A stretch of 64,000 nt of DNA. Origin: Hofstenia miamia (taxonomy: Eukaryota; Xenacoelomorpha; Acoela). The notes beneath the pieces are model-generated. The model ran no database searches. It worked only from the letters and a program-made list of their open reading frames with translations, and had not been told where the DNA came from. This document shows, in pieces, positions 37,150-48,121 of this stretch (positions within the stretch are counted from its first letter, which is position 1; each line of letters starts with the position of its first letter). A program made the translations under genes and the position numbers. Where the stretch lies: positions 1-64,000 of the forward strand of contig SCFE01000046.1 in assembly GCA_004352715.1 (NCBI GenBank), given 5' to 3'.

Positions 37150-38060
37150 CACAGGGAGCTCAGACTAAAACAGCGGTACTAGGAAACTCAATGGTTTGAT
37201 CAGAAGTTTCAAAGGCTACCATCACAGTGAGTGACCTGTATTCCAACAACAAAATATCAGTAATTTGCCATTGTAACAAAGTAACAGTAAGGATCCACTG
37301 AGGACTCAATTCCAATGATGAACAACTCACATGGCATCATGCTGAAGCAGTATCCATGAAGAGAATTCCAAACTTGCCAAAGGTGCTACCCTATGTGTCT
37401 CTAGTTGTTAATTTCTAGCTCAATAAAACATTTATCATTTGTTCTTATTTCTCAGCTCATGTAATAAATAATATTAGCATGTATTTGCCATGCATTCACA
37501 GTTACCAACAGTTTATTATCATCACAGTGTAAAGTTATAGTGTGCATGTTCAAATTGTAATGATTGATTAAAAGCTCTTATTCCCTACACATAGTTGTAT
37601 ACCTAAATTAATTCCATCCACAATTTGGGCTGTCTGCAGAAATAAAGTGTGTTGTCACCCTAAACTTGGAGGACTAACTCCCAAATTGTTGCTGGAAACT
37701 TAAGCATCTATTATAAAAGTCATATCTCCTAAAAAAGGTTTAAGCAATATTAAATAGAAGTAAAAAGCAATGGCAGTTGAGTGAGACAAAGTTTATTTGT
37801 GTCCTTGCTACAAGTCTCTCAAGTATTTATACAAAACAATCAAATTATTACATGTAATTGTTTTTCAATCACAAGTTCCCTCTCAAAACTAAAGAGTAAT
37901 ACACATTTCAAGACAACAAACAAATATAAGATCAAAATACTACACTAGAAATTTCAGCAATAAAATCATTTACGTCAGAGTGATGTAATTAACTAAAATT
38001 AGAGCAGGATTTATCTCAAAATTTCAAAGTTAATTGAAATTGAAAAAGGGACGCCCTAAG
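37150..38060 (-). mobile_element. LTR, family C (solo or fragment; ends approximate)
   Basis: Closer to the 53.9-54.7 kb LTR than the 35.6 kb copy: shared phrases TCACATGGCATCA, TTAATTTCTAGCTCAATAAA, TGCCAAGGTGCTA-like and CACAATTTGGGCTGTC. Same orientation. No internal region is recognised beside it. Confidence 0.6.
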
Positions 38061-38884
38061 TGACTCTACATTAGACAAAGATATTCACCATAGACTTTGA
38101 AATAGCCACCATAAAGACTATTGAAACAGTATGGTTAATATTTCTGTAAGAGGATGCCTCTTTAACTTTTGCCAATGCATATACATGGTAATTGAACTAG
38201 GATACACTGATGTGATTTCATGCCCAAAATGATTAAATATTAATCATTTGTTGAAAGTCAATTTTTTCAAATATGGAATTGTAACAAACAAAATTATTCT
38301 ATTAACTTTTTGTTAAATAATAGGTGATGAAAAGAGTTTAGTTCTGTCTTGGCAGAAGATTAAAACATGCAAATCACTTGTACACAATAATTATTTTTCT
38401 AATGGAATAGTTTTGTGTGAAACTCAATGGTAGAGTAACAAGTAAGGAAGAAGCACTGAATAGTCAGTGTGGCTTTATCAACAAAACAAAGAGAAAAAGA
38501 AAAAAAACAGAAAAATATTTAGTAATTTTATATTCTTTGATTTATGCCTATTTATAAATTTACTTGACAAAAGTATTATCTGTCAACAAACTGCCACTTG
38601 TCAAATTTTAAAGGATGAACTCAATATGCTAGTTAATGTTAGAAAAAGTAGGTACATGTTGATTTGTTTGCATATTTCAATGTATATACTGTGTGAAAAG
38701 GATTATTAGATGATGAAATAAATTAGTTTGGATTTATCTTGCATTGTATAGGTTTGATTAATAATGCAAAAGGCAACCAAATTGTTGAAGCATATAAGTA
38801 GTTCTCAGAAACCCCAAAGCCAATTAACAAAATTTTGCATTGGCCTGCTCACCTCCATCTGATTATCATTCAAGCTGATGTTCT
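38061..38884. other. Intergenic DNA, no gene seen
   Basis: AT-rich with an 80-codon ORF (38467-38709) of no recognisable family. Confidence 0.5.
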
Positions 38885-39736
38885 GTTCAGCTTGGTGCAG
38901 TTCTCAATGTTAATTGTAACTGACTTAAACTCAATTTGTATTGTGTATCTATGTCACTTTTCAACCTTGCAATGTCACTAGCTGCTTAATAATTATTACT
39001 TAGCCATTACTGAAAACTATTTGCTTTAAATAATTTAATTAAGATAAGTTACATAATAACTCACAGCTTCCTACCTTACATTTAAATAACATAATACATG
39101 CTCAGTCTATTTATCAGTCTATTATAGGTCACCTAAATCTATGAGATAAAATATGTATAACCTACAGTAGGCTATCCAGCCCTTTTCTGCTGATGTTAAT
39201 TATTAGCTACATGTAAATGATCAAATCAATAGCCAGCTAAACAGAGAAAAACTCCTATTTGTACACCTAACATAAATGCAGGTTCATGGTTTGGATCAAG
39301 GACCCTTGAGTTGCTCCTGATATGTTTCCAAACCACTACTACTGCATTTACTGTTTAGCTTGTCATTCTGAATAAATAAGCAAACTAATATAAAATCTAA
39401 AGATAAGATTTTCAAAGAATTTACTTCAACAGTTTCCAAATTAATTTCAGCTCTATTTATACTCTAATTCAAAAAGTACCTGTCATTTGAAATTTGAATT
39501 TAGTTTGTCTGCCAAAATGGCTAAAAATAATGGAAGTGATTTCGCCCCCTTCGTTTAGTCAAATTATTTGACGACAAGTACTAATTTGCTATGTTATTAC
39601 TTGGTTGCATTTACAAAGATAATCTGATAATTAACTTAAATTGTTTTTCTAATTAACAATCATAATTCAATCTTAGTTTTGACTAATCATCTGATCTTCT
39701 TTCTTTATTAGCAGCATTATTCTTTGGATTATGCTA
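38885..39736 (-). mobile_element. LTR, subfamily D, truncated at its 3' end
   Basis: Matches LTR D at 20741-21885 from its middle to its 5' end, with the same order of phrases (AACTGACTTAAACTCAATTTGT, CTTGCAATGTCACTAGCTGC) and the stem-loop TGGTTTGG/CCAAACCA at 39287-39335. The right end TTTGGATTATGCTA is complete to within a base or two. The terminal ~300 bp on the left are lost. Confidence 0.8.
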
Positions 39737-41929
39737 AATTATAAGATGCTATCAATCTAAATTGATTTCAGTTACTCCAACAAGAATCATGCAGAAACTG
39801 ATCACTAATGACCTTGCCCGCCACATAAATTTTTTCAGAAAAATTATAAATTTTGAGATTTTCACTAATATTTTGAAAGCATAAAGACCAATGCAATGTT
39901 CGCAGCAGTTACGGAAAGAGAGATTAAGGATCAAATTAAACTTTGGTTATGAACTCAATAGATAGAGATGGAGGTCGTGCAAAACGATCGAAATAAATCA
40001 TTTAACTTTAAAATGCTGATATTTTTCTAAATTAGATAGTCTCTCACTTGGTTATATTTATTTAGTTATTTATAATTGGACATAGCGCAGTTCTAATTAA
40101 CTATAATATTTTATTTATTTTGGATAGCTGTTAATTCATATTTTAGGTTTTTGCAAGATGAAAATTCCGAAGCTTAGCAGCATGGTTGTGTAATTGAATT
40201 TCAGTCAAAATGTCCTGCTTCAATTCTTTTATAGTATGTACTTTCTCTTACGTAAATGGACGAATATTTGTTTGATTGACTATTAAAATTCCTAAAATTG
40301 TGAAATTGAATTATTTCATGTTTTCTTTTGTTCTATTTTAATTTTCTTTCATATACTATGCATTTTCATAGAATCTGTTCTCTCGATTTGTATTTATTTC
40401 CACATTTTGTTTACTAATTAGTAAAACCGAATCCACAGCTAATGTGACCGCGTTTCATACATTTTTAATGCATAAATGTTATACATTCTGCTAATATTGC
40501 TATAGATATATTTTGTATTTTACGGATGTACAGTATCGCCTGATTGCAATTACCATGGGCCTATCGATATGCAAATATTGCTGAAAATTAAAATAAATTT
40601 TCTCAAGATGTTATATGAATTAAGTATAACGTATAGAATTATATATTTTCATACGTATATTGAACATGTATATCCGATTCAACATAGGACCTTTGTAATT
40701 GAAGCATATTGTGCAAAAATCAATTATGAGCAAATTGATTCAAAACGAGAAATCGAATTTTTTAGCTTACATTTGTATCTTTGCTTAATTAGTGTCAGTT
40801 AACTGATTCTTCATAAGCTATAATCAACGGCAGGGTTATTTCACTTGTTTTGCATCCAACAAACTGCAGTTCTTCTTTCATAATTCTATCGATCTAACAA
40901 TTTTGTCAATTAACGAGTTCAATTACAAATCCTTATATCTTGTTTTGACATTTAAATCTGTTGGTTGTTGTGTTGTCATTAACATTTTATTGCAATGAAA
41001 CTCATCAAAGAGGCATGAGAGAAATCTAAGGTGTTCTTCAATCATTCGAACAGGGACTATAATTTGTGATTTAAGTTCTTAATGTAAATATTTTAACTAT
41101 AAAAAGAATGATATAAATTTTCATAAATATTTAATAAATATTCTCAATAAATTATGTACTCAACAAAGAGCATATATTAGTTGCTATAATAATACGAATA
41201 AAACACTTTGAGTAATCGATAGTAATGTATTTATATTTTTACCACATTGTATTTCCAAATTTCACCTAACGTAAGTACTTGATTTAAACTAAAAATGTAT
41301 AAATTTGAATAAATATATACTTCATATTTTGCAATTTTTTTAAGAATGAATCCCAGTTTTCTGAGATATTGTTCTTAAATATATATTGCTTTCTACGAAT
41401 TTGGTTAATTATGCAAAGTTATCAGTCTATATCTATTATTTTTTTACTCTATAGTAGTGCTTATTTTATCCGCGGGTTCCGCATACACCCTATTCTATAC
41501 CTTCGCCTTAAGTCATTGCTAATATTTAATTTTTGAGTGCCAAAGAATTTTTTAACTAATGAATATTATTGCTACATTTAGACGTCATCTCTGATACTAT
41601 TCAACAGGCAGTGGAATATGCTGGAACCCACATAAAGCTGTGCTTGCATTGCAGTTGTTCATATTCTCAATATTGAGGTGAAGTAAAATTCGTCATCATT
41701 CATAGTTTTATTGGTAAATATTTTATTTTGTTCGTGTTTCATTTGTTGAATTACTCAATGTCCAAGTATATTTATAATGTAATTCATGTATTTCTATATA
41801 TAGTAATTAAAATTGCTGTTTTAGCAATCTTCTATAAGTTATTACAGTAGGACAACTATTAAAAACGATTTTTGCAAAAGATTTGCTATCTCATTAATAA
41901 TTTGACGCCTATATTAGTTCTATGGATGG
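39737..41929. other. Intergenic DNA, no gene seen
   Basis: AT-rich. The longest ORF (77 codons, 40569-40802) shows no family resemblance. No RNA gene or repeat could be recognised. Confidence 0.5.
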
Positions 41930-42150
41930 TAAATTGTTGGTAGTTATTGGTAAACGAATGGGGTATTTTTGGTAAATATTGGCTTTTAATGGTGAATTGA
42001 TGGCTCATTTTTGGTAAATTAATGGTTATTATTGGTAAATGGTTGGCTCATGGTTGGTTTTTATTAATGGGCCAATATTGGCCGGGTGGCCAAATGCCAA
42101 TAATGGCCAATATTGGACCAATAATGGCCCATTGATGGCTTGCTACTTGG
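41930..42150. repeat. Dense ATTGGTAAA / GGCCAATATTGG repeat cluster
   Basis: About eight ATTGGTAAA-like phrases (41930-42055) pass into GGGCCAATATTGGCC, GCCAATAATGGCCAATATTGG and GGACCAATAATGGCCC (42060-42140), several of them palindromic. The left half is partly complementary to the right half, so it could form a long fold-back. Confidence 0.7.
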
Positions 42151-42422
42151 GAATTTATCTCTGATTTGAAAATTTACACTGCGCCGAAATTAAAATTAAC
42201 AATTTATGCTAACAGAAAATGCTTTTTAGGAACTAATAGCATTCTCTTATCTAATGCGAGCAAAGTTGTTGCAAAAATATTTAGTGCATTGAAAATGAAT
42301 GAACAACAAGCTATAAAAGCTTTTATGTGGTGGTGTGATAAAAAGTGCAAATTAAATTGCTATTAACATAGAGTCACATAAAAATGGAATAAATCACATT
42401 TTCCATTTTTATTATTAATATT

Positions 42423-43422
42423 NNNNNNNNNNNNNNNNNNNNNNNNNNNNNNNNNNNNNNNNNNNNNNNNNNNNNNNNNNNNNNNNNNNNNNNNNNNNNN
42501 NNNNNNNNNNNNNNNNNNNNNNNNNNNNNNNNNNNNNNNNNNNNNNNNNNNNNNNNNNNNNNNNNNNNNNNNNNNNNNNNNNNNNNNNNNNNNNNNNNNN
42601 NNNNNNNNNNNNNNNNNNNNNNNNNNNNNNNNNNNNNNNNNNNNNNNNNNNNNNNNNNNNNNNNNNNNNNNNNNNNNNNNNNNNNNNNNNNNNNNNNNNN
42701 NNNNNNNNNNNNNNNNNNNNNNNNNNNNNNNNNNNNNNNNNNNNNNNNNNNNNNNNNNNNNNNNNNNNNNNNNNNNNNNNNNNNNNNNNNNNNNNNNNNN
42801 NNNNNNNNNNNNNNNNNNNNNNNNNNNNNNNNNNNNNNNNNNNNNNNNNNNNNNNNNNNNNNNNNNNNNNNNNNNNNNNNNNNNNNNNNNNNNNNNNNNN
42901 NNNNNNNNNNNNNNNNNNNNNNNNNNNNNNNNNNNNNNNNNNNNNNNNNNNNNNNNNNNNNNNNNNNNNNNNNNNNNNNNNNNNNNNNNNNNNNNNNNNN
43001 NNNNNNNNNNNNNNNNNNNNNNNNNNNNNNNNNNNNNNNNNNNNNNNNNNNNNNNNNNNNNNNNNNNNNNNNNNNNNNNNNNNNNNNNNNNNNNNNNNNN
43101 NNNNNNNNNNNNNNNNNNNNNNNNNNNNNNNNNNNNNNNNNNNNNNNNNNNNNNNNNNNNNNNNNNNNNNNNNNNNNNNNNNNNNNNNNNNNNNNNNNNN
43201 NNNNNNNNNNNNNNNNNNNNNNNNNNNNNNNNNNNNNNNNNNNNNNNNNNNNNNNNNNNNNNNNNNNNNNNNNNNNNNNNNNNNNNNNNNNNNNNNNNNN
43301 NNNNNNNNNNNNNNNNNNNNNNNNNNNNNNNNNNNNNNNNNNNNNNNNNNNNNNNNNNNNNNNNNNNNNNNNNNNNNNNNNNNNNNNNNNNNNNNNNNNN
43401 NNNNNNNNNNNNNNNNNNNNNN
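42423..43422. other. Assembly gap (1000 N)
   Basis: Exactly 1000 N. Intergenic DNA lies on the left and the pPolB fragment starts ~70 bp after the right side. Confidence 1.
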
Positions 43423-43489
43423 AGTTTTTACCCACTCTAAGGTTTTATGGTCTATCATTCCCCATGTCAATCAATGACATCTGTATTAA

Positions 43490-44821
43490 TTAAATAATAT
43501 ATCCATCAATGTGTACAGCCTCCATGAAAAATCGTTGGTGCCTGCATACATCTCTCCAAGCTGTCATCAACAAGGGGCAAACCTTCTGCTGTTAGAAGAA
43601 GGTAATCAGAAACATTATGTGGCAATTACTAACATGAACACCTGCATCAAATTTTTTAAGAACACACATGAGGGTTTGCATTGCCCTAAATGCCTTTCTG
43701 GATTCCAGGTGGTAAAAAGTTTTGAACGTCATTTAAAGAAATGTAATGGCAATACTGATCCCACAATTACATTCCCTCAGCCCAATGAGAAAATTACATT
43801 TAAAGCACATGGTGCTAAAAATTTTGTGCCAATTATTGCTGCATTGGATATAGAATGCATATCACAAAAAATTCAAAGTGTCTTGCCTGACCCACAGAAG
43901 AGTTTTACAGTGGATGACATTCACCAAACCCCATCTGGTATTTGTATTGTTAGTACCACTGAAAAAGAGCTGCTTTCCACCAACATATTTTCAGGTGAAC
44001 AGTGTATGGAAGAAGGATGGAATGAACTCCGTAAAATTGCTAAGTCTTCATTTGCTGCCAAACAAAAGCATCGTCAACTAATAATTTCACAGACTGATAG
44101 AGAATATTTGATGGAAAATTCTACTGTTTGTGTGTTCTGTAATGAAGAATTTGAACTCACTTCACACAAAGTAATTGATCACTGCCATTATACTGGGAAA
44201 GTACGAGGTGTTGCACACAACAACTGCAATATTCTACATCACAACCCTCAGTTTACTCCAGTTTTCTCCCACAATGGCAGTAAGTATGATATGCATTTGT
44301 TGCTGAAAAGTTTGAAGCTCAAGGAAAATGAAAGTTTAAAATGTATACCATGCACCTCTGAAAACTTCATATCATTTAGTCTTATGGTCCCAATGTATAA
44401 TTACAAAGATAAAAATGGCGCAACTAAATGGGTTCATGAAGAGCTTTGATTTTTGACTCCTATCATTTTGTTACTGACAGTCTGTCAAATCTTACACGGA
44501 ATATTGGAGTAGACAAATATGACTTTTTAAAAGCAGGCATGGGTGAGCAGAAGGCATCAGCATTCATGACAGGTAAGGGCCAATTTCCATATGAGTGGTT
44601 TGACTCATTAGATAAATTTAATGAAACAAGACTGCCAGAATTGCACCATTGGTATAATAGATTAACTGGCAAAATACCACTAACACAACAGGAGCTAGAA
44701 CATGAGCAGAACAATACATGGGTCAATGGAAGTTGTCAAACATTTAAAGACTTCCACAACAATTATTTAATGTCAGATACACTGTTGCTGGCAGATGTAC
44801 TTTGTGAATTTCGTGTTGAAA
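43490..44821 (+). pseudogene. Protein-primed family B DNA polymerase, N-terminal part (Polinton/Maverick type)
   Basis: Replicative polymerase of self-synthesising Polinton-type DNA elements or relatives. Counting from the GTG at 43511: a C2HC zinc finger HCPKC...H...C (57-78), Exo I motif LDIE (112-115), then an HNH/endonuclease VII-like insertion with C207/C210, DHCHYTGK (223-230), RGVAHNNCN (232-240), and Exo II HNGSKYD (254-260). A one-base frameshift at about 44446 moves the frame; it continues with FDSYHF and PYEWFDSL up to SDTLLLADVLCEFR, where the gap removes the polymerase palm. Upstream the frame is open only to a stop at 43487, so the N-terminus is broken. No capsid, integrase, ATPase or protease gene of a Polinton is seen nearby. 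It could also be a domesticated or viral relative. Confidence 0.85.
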
Positions 44822-45821
44822 NNNNNNNNNNNNNNNNNNNNNNNNNNNNNNNNNNNNNNNNNNNNNNNNNNNNNNNNNNNNNNNNNNNNNNNNNNNNNNN
44901 NNNNNNNNNNNNNNNNNNNNNNNNNNNNNNNNNNNNNNNNNNNNNNNNNNNNNNNNNNNNNNNNNNNNNNNNNNNNNNNNNNNNNNNNNNNNNNNNNNNN
45001 NNNNNNNNNNNNNNNNNNNNNNNNNNNNNNNNNNNNNNNNNNNNNNNNNNNNNNNNNNNNNNNNNNNNNNNNNNNNNNNNNNNNNNNNNNNNNNNNNNNN
45101 NNNNNNNNNNNNNNNNNNNNNNNNNNNNNNNNNNNNNNNNNNNNNNNNNNNNNNNNNNNNNNNNNNNNNNNNNNNNNNNNNNNNNNNNNNNNNNNNNNNN
45201 NNNNNNNNNNNNNNNNNNNNNNNNNNNNNNNNNNNNNNNNNNNNNNNNNNNNNNNNNNNNNNNNNNNNNNNNNNNNNNNNNNNNNNNNNNNNNNNNNNNN
45301 NNNNNNNNNNNNNNNNNNNNNNNNNNNNNNNNNNNNNNNNNNNNNNNNNNNNNNNNNNNNNNNNNNNNNNNNNNNNNNNNNNNNNNNNNNNNNNNNNNNN
45401 NNNNNNNNNNNNNNNNNNNNNNNNNNNNNNNNNNNNNNNNNNNNNNNNNNNNNNNNNNNNNNNNNNNNNNNNNNNNNNNNNNNNNNNNNNNNNNNNNNNN
45501 NNNNNNNNNNNNNNNNNNNNNNNNNNNNNNNNNNNNNNNNNNNNNNNNNNNNNNNNNNNNNNNNNNNNNNNNNNNNNNNNNNNNNNNNNNNNNNNNNNNN
45601 NNNNNNNNNNNNNNNNNNNNNNNNNNNNNNNNNNNNNNNNNNNNNNNNNNNNNNNNNNNNNNNNNNNNNNNNNNNNNNNNNNNNNNNNNNNNNNNNNNNN
45701 NNNNNNNNNNNNNNNNNNNNNNNNNNNNNNNNNNNNNNNNNNNNNNNNNNNNNNNNNNNNNNNNNNNNNNNNNNNNNNNNNNNNNNNNNNNNNNNNNNNN
45801 NNNNNNNNNNNNNNNNNNNNN
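44822..45821. other. Assembly gap (1000 N)
   Basis: Exactly 1000 N. A DNA polymerase fragment lies on the left and an ORF3 remnant on the right: the two sides belong to different elements. Confidence 1.
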
Positions 45822-46081
45822 ATTATCTCTGAAAACACAGTGGACAATTGACAAGATAAACATAGAGAAATGGGGAGAAATCAGCCCAGCAAGAACATGA
45901 TTCCTAAAATATGCTAACACAGTAACAACCAAGTGAGAGGCTGTCCTTAAGATGACCAAACAAGCCTAATTCAAGAAAACTATGTGGGCTGATCAACAGG
46001 CTGAATCAATAATTAGGAAGGCAGATACATTTGTGCATGGAGAGCAAGCTGTGCTAAAAATAACGCAAGCTGAGGAGGGAG
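45822..46081 (+). pseudogene. ORF3 remnant with internal deletion, subfamily B
   Basis: Reads LSLKTQWTIDKINIEKWGEISPART and then jumps to FLKYANTVTT near the ORF3 C-terminus, skipping about 400 codons present in the other copies. Ends VHGEQAVLKITQAEEG with the polypurine tract GAGGAGGGAG directly before the LTR. Stops include a TGA where another copy has AGA. The same deletion point is found in the copy at 55.6-57.5 kb. Confidence 0.85.
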
Positions 46082-46367
46082 TGTAGCATCATCCAACACA
46101 AATCTAAAATAAGCTGCAAACGTTGAGCAGAAGAAGAATAAGATTGAAGAAAAGATGATTAAAAATATTGTAATCAAATCAATTAGAATAATTTAGATTT
46201 ATTTGTATTATGCAACCAAGAAACAACATGTGTCAAAAAAGAGAGATTAGTATCAGTCAATAAAAACACTTTTGACTAAACAAGGGGGCAAAGTCACTTC
46301 CATTATTTTTAGCCACCATCTTGGCAGCAGTTTAAATTTGAATCAACAGGTACTTTTCTGAAATTAC

Positions 46368-46375
46368 TATAAATA
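46368..46375 (+). promoter_or_regulatory. TATA box of LTR B
   Basis: TATAAATA in a position conserved in LTRs A (8412) and B' (about 9731), always after a CAGGTACTTTT-like phrase. This is the likely RNA polymerase II core promoter of the element. Confidence 0.6.
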
Positions 46376-46491
46376 GATTAAAAACCTTGTAAGAAGTTGA
46401 TAAAGAATTTTACTCAGAATTCTTATTTTGTTCTACTTTAATGGTTTGAATATTTAATATGATGTCAAGCTAATTGACTGGTGTGTAGTAG

Positions 46492-46541
46492 TGGTCTGGA
46501 TCCATCACAGAGAACGATTCTAGGGTCCCTGTGCCAGACCA
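46492..46541 (+). promoter_or_regulatory. Conserved LTR stem-loop, subfamily B
   Basis: TGGTCTGG (46492-46499) pairs with CCAGACCA (46534-46541); the loop carries AGGGTCC. It starts 117 bp after the TATA box. Confidence 0.6.
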
Positions 46542-46928
46542 TGAAAGTGCACTTAAGTTAGGTGTAGGGGTTTTCTCTTGATTAGCCAACTAGCATTTCT
46601 TTACTACATGTACTAGAATAATTGATTGTCAACAAATGGTTGGATGACCAAAACTTAGGAAATATATTAATACTATTTTAGATCTAAATTAATGACCTAT
46701 AAATGACTGATAAAGTGACTGTACATGTATTAAATTATAAATTTAAGTTAGGAAGCTGTTCAAAACAAATATATTTAGACAAGCCAATATATTCCAGTAA
46801 TGGCTACATGTAATATTTAATGAACAGCTAGTAACAAGTCAGGTTGCAAATAGATAGAACACTTTTACAAAATAGAGTTTAAGTCGAGTTGTGCCATGCC
46901 TTGAGTATACACTGAGCTAGGATAGGAT

Positions 46929-47928
46929 NNNNNNNNNNNNNNNNNNNNNNNNNNNNNNNNNNNNNNNNNNNNNNNNNNNNNNNNNNNNNNNNNNNNNNNN
47001 NNNNNNNNNNNNNNNNNNNNNNNNNNNNNNNNNNNNNNNNNNNNNNNNNNNNNNNNNNNNNNNNNNNNNNNNNNNNNNNNNNNNNNNNNNNNNNNNNNNN
47101 NNNNNNNNNNNNNNNNNNNNNNNNNNNNNNNNNNNNNNNNNNNNNNNNNNNNNNNNNNNNNNNNNNNNNNNNNNNNNNNNNNNNNNNNNNNNNNNNNNNN
47201 NNNNNNNNNNNNNNNNNNNNNNNNNNNNNNNNNNNNNNNNNNNNNNNNNNNNNNNNNNNNNNNNNNNNNNNNNNNNNNNNNNNNNNNNNNNNNNNNNNNN
47301 NNNNNNNNNNNNNNNNNNNNNNNNNNNNNNNNNNNNNNNNNNNNNNNNNNNNNNNNNNNNNNNNNNNNNNNNNNNNNNNNNNNNNNNNNNNNNNNNNNNN
47401 NNNNNNNNNNNNNNNNNNNNNNNNNNNNNNNNNNNNNNNNNNNNNNNNNNNNNNNNNNNNNNNNNNNNNNNNNNNNNNNNNNNNNNNNNNNNNNNNNNNN
47501 NNNNNNNNNNNNNNNNNNNNNNNNNNNNNNNNNNNNNNNNNNNNNNNNNNNNNNNNNNNNNNNNNNNNNNNNNNNNNNNNNNNNNNNNNNNNNNNNNNNN
47601 NNNNNNNNNNNNNNNNNNNNNNNNNNNNNNNNNNNNNNNNNNNNNNNNNNNNNNNNNNNNNNNNNNNNNNNNNNNNNNNNNNNNNNNNNNNNNNNNNNNN
47701 NNNNNNNNNNNNNNNNNNNNNNNNNNNNNNNNNNNNNNNNNNNNNNNNNNNNNNNNNNNNNNNNNNNNNNNNNNNNNNNNNNNNNNNNNNNNNNNNNNNN
47801 NNNNNNNNNNNNNNNNNNNNNNNNNNNNNNNNNNNNNNNNNNNNNNNNNNNNNNNNNNNNNNNNNNNNNNNNNNNNNNNNNNNNNNNNNNNNNNNNNNNN
47901 NNNNNNNNNNNNNNNNNNNNNNNNNNNN
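46929..47928. other. Assembly gap (1000 N)
   Basis: Exactly 1000 N. LTR B lies on the left and a minus-strand LTR A on the right. Confidence 1.
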
Positions 47929-48121
47929 GTTCCTATGTAAGCGTTAGTTCGCTCAATTTAATTTGTCAATTGTTTCTTGATCGGCTAACAAGTTTTCTTA
48001 TTTTGAACAATATTAAATCTTAGTTGCATTTTACAAAAATAACTAAAGATCATTAACTAAATTTTTACAATTAATTTCAATTAATAATAATCATTCGATG
48101 TTGTTCAGCTTAGTTGCTACA
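47929..48121 (-). mobile_element. LTR fragment, subfamily A (5' end)
   Basis: Reverse complement of the first ~190 bp of LTR A, ending GCTTAGTTGCTACA. The few bases GGATGA before the terminal CTACA are missing. It abuts ORF3 in mid-protein. Confidence 0.75.

Larger units (their letters stand above)
46082..46928 (+). mobile_element. 3' LTR, subfamily B, cut by a gap
   Basis: Starts TGTAGCATCATCC at 46082, with TATAAATA at 46368-46375 and the stem-loop at 46492-46541. The sequence enters the gap after GAGCTAGGATAGGAT. It is close to the LTR at 54.7-55.6 kb but keeps a ~200-bp segment that copy lacks. Confidence 0.9.
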
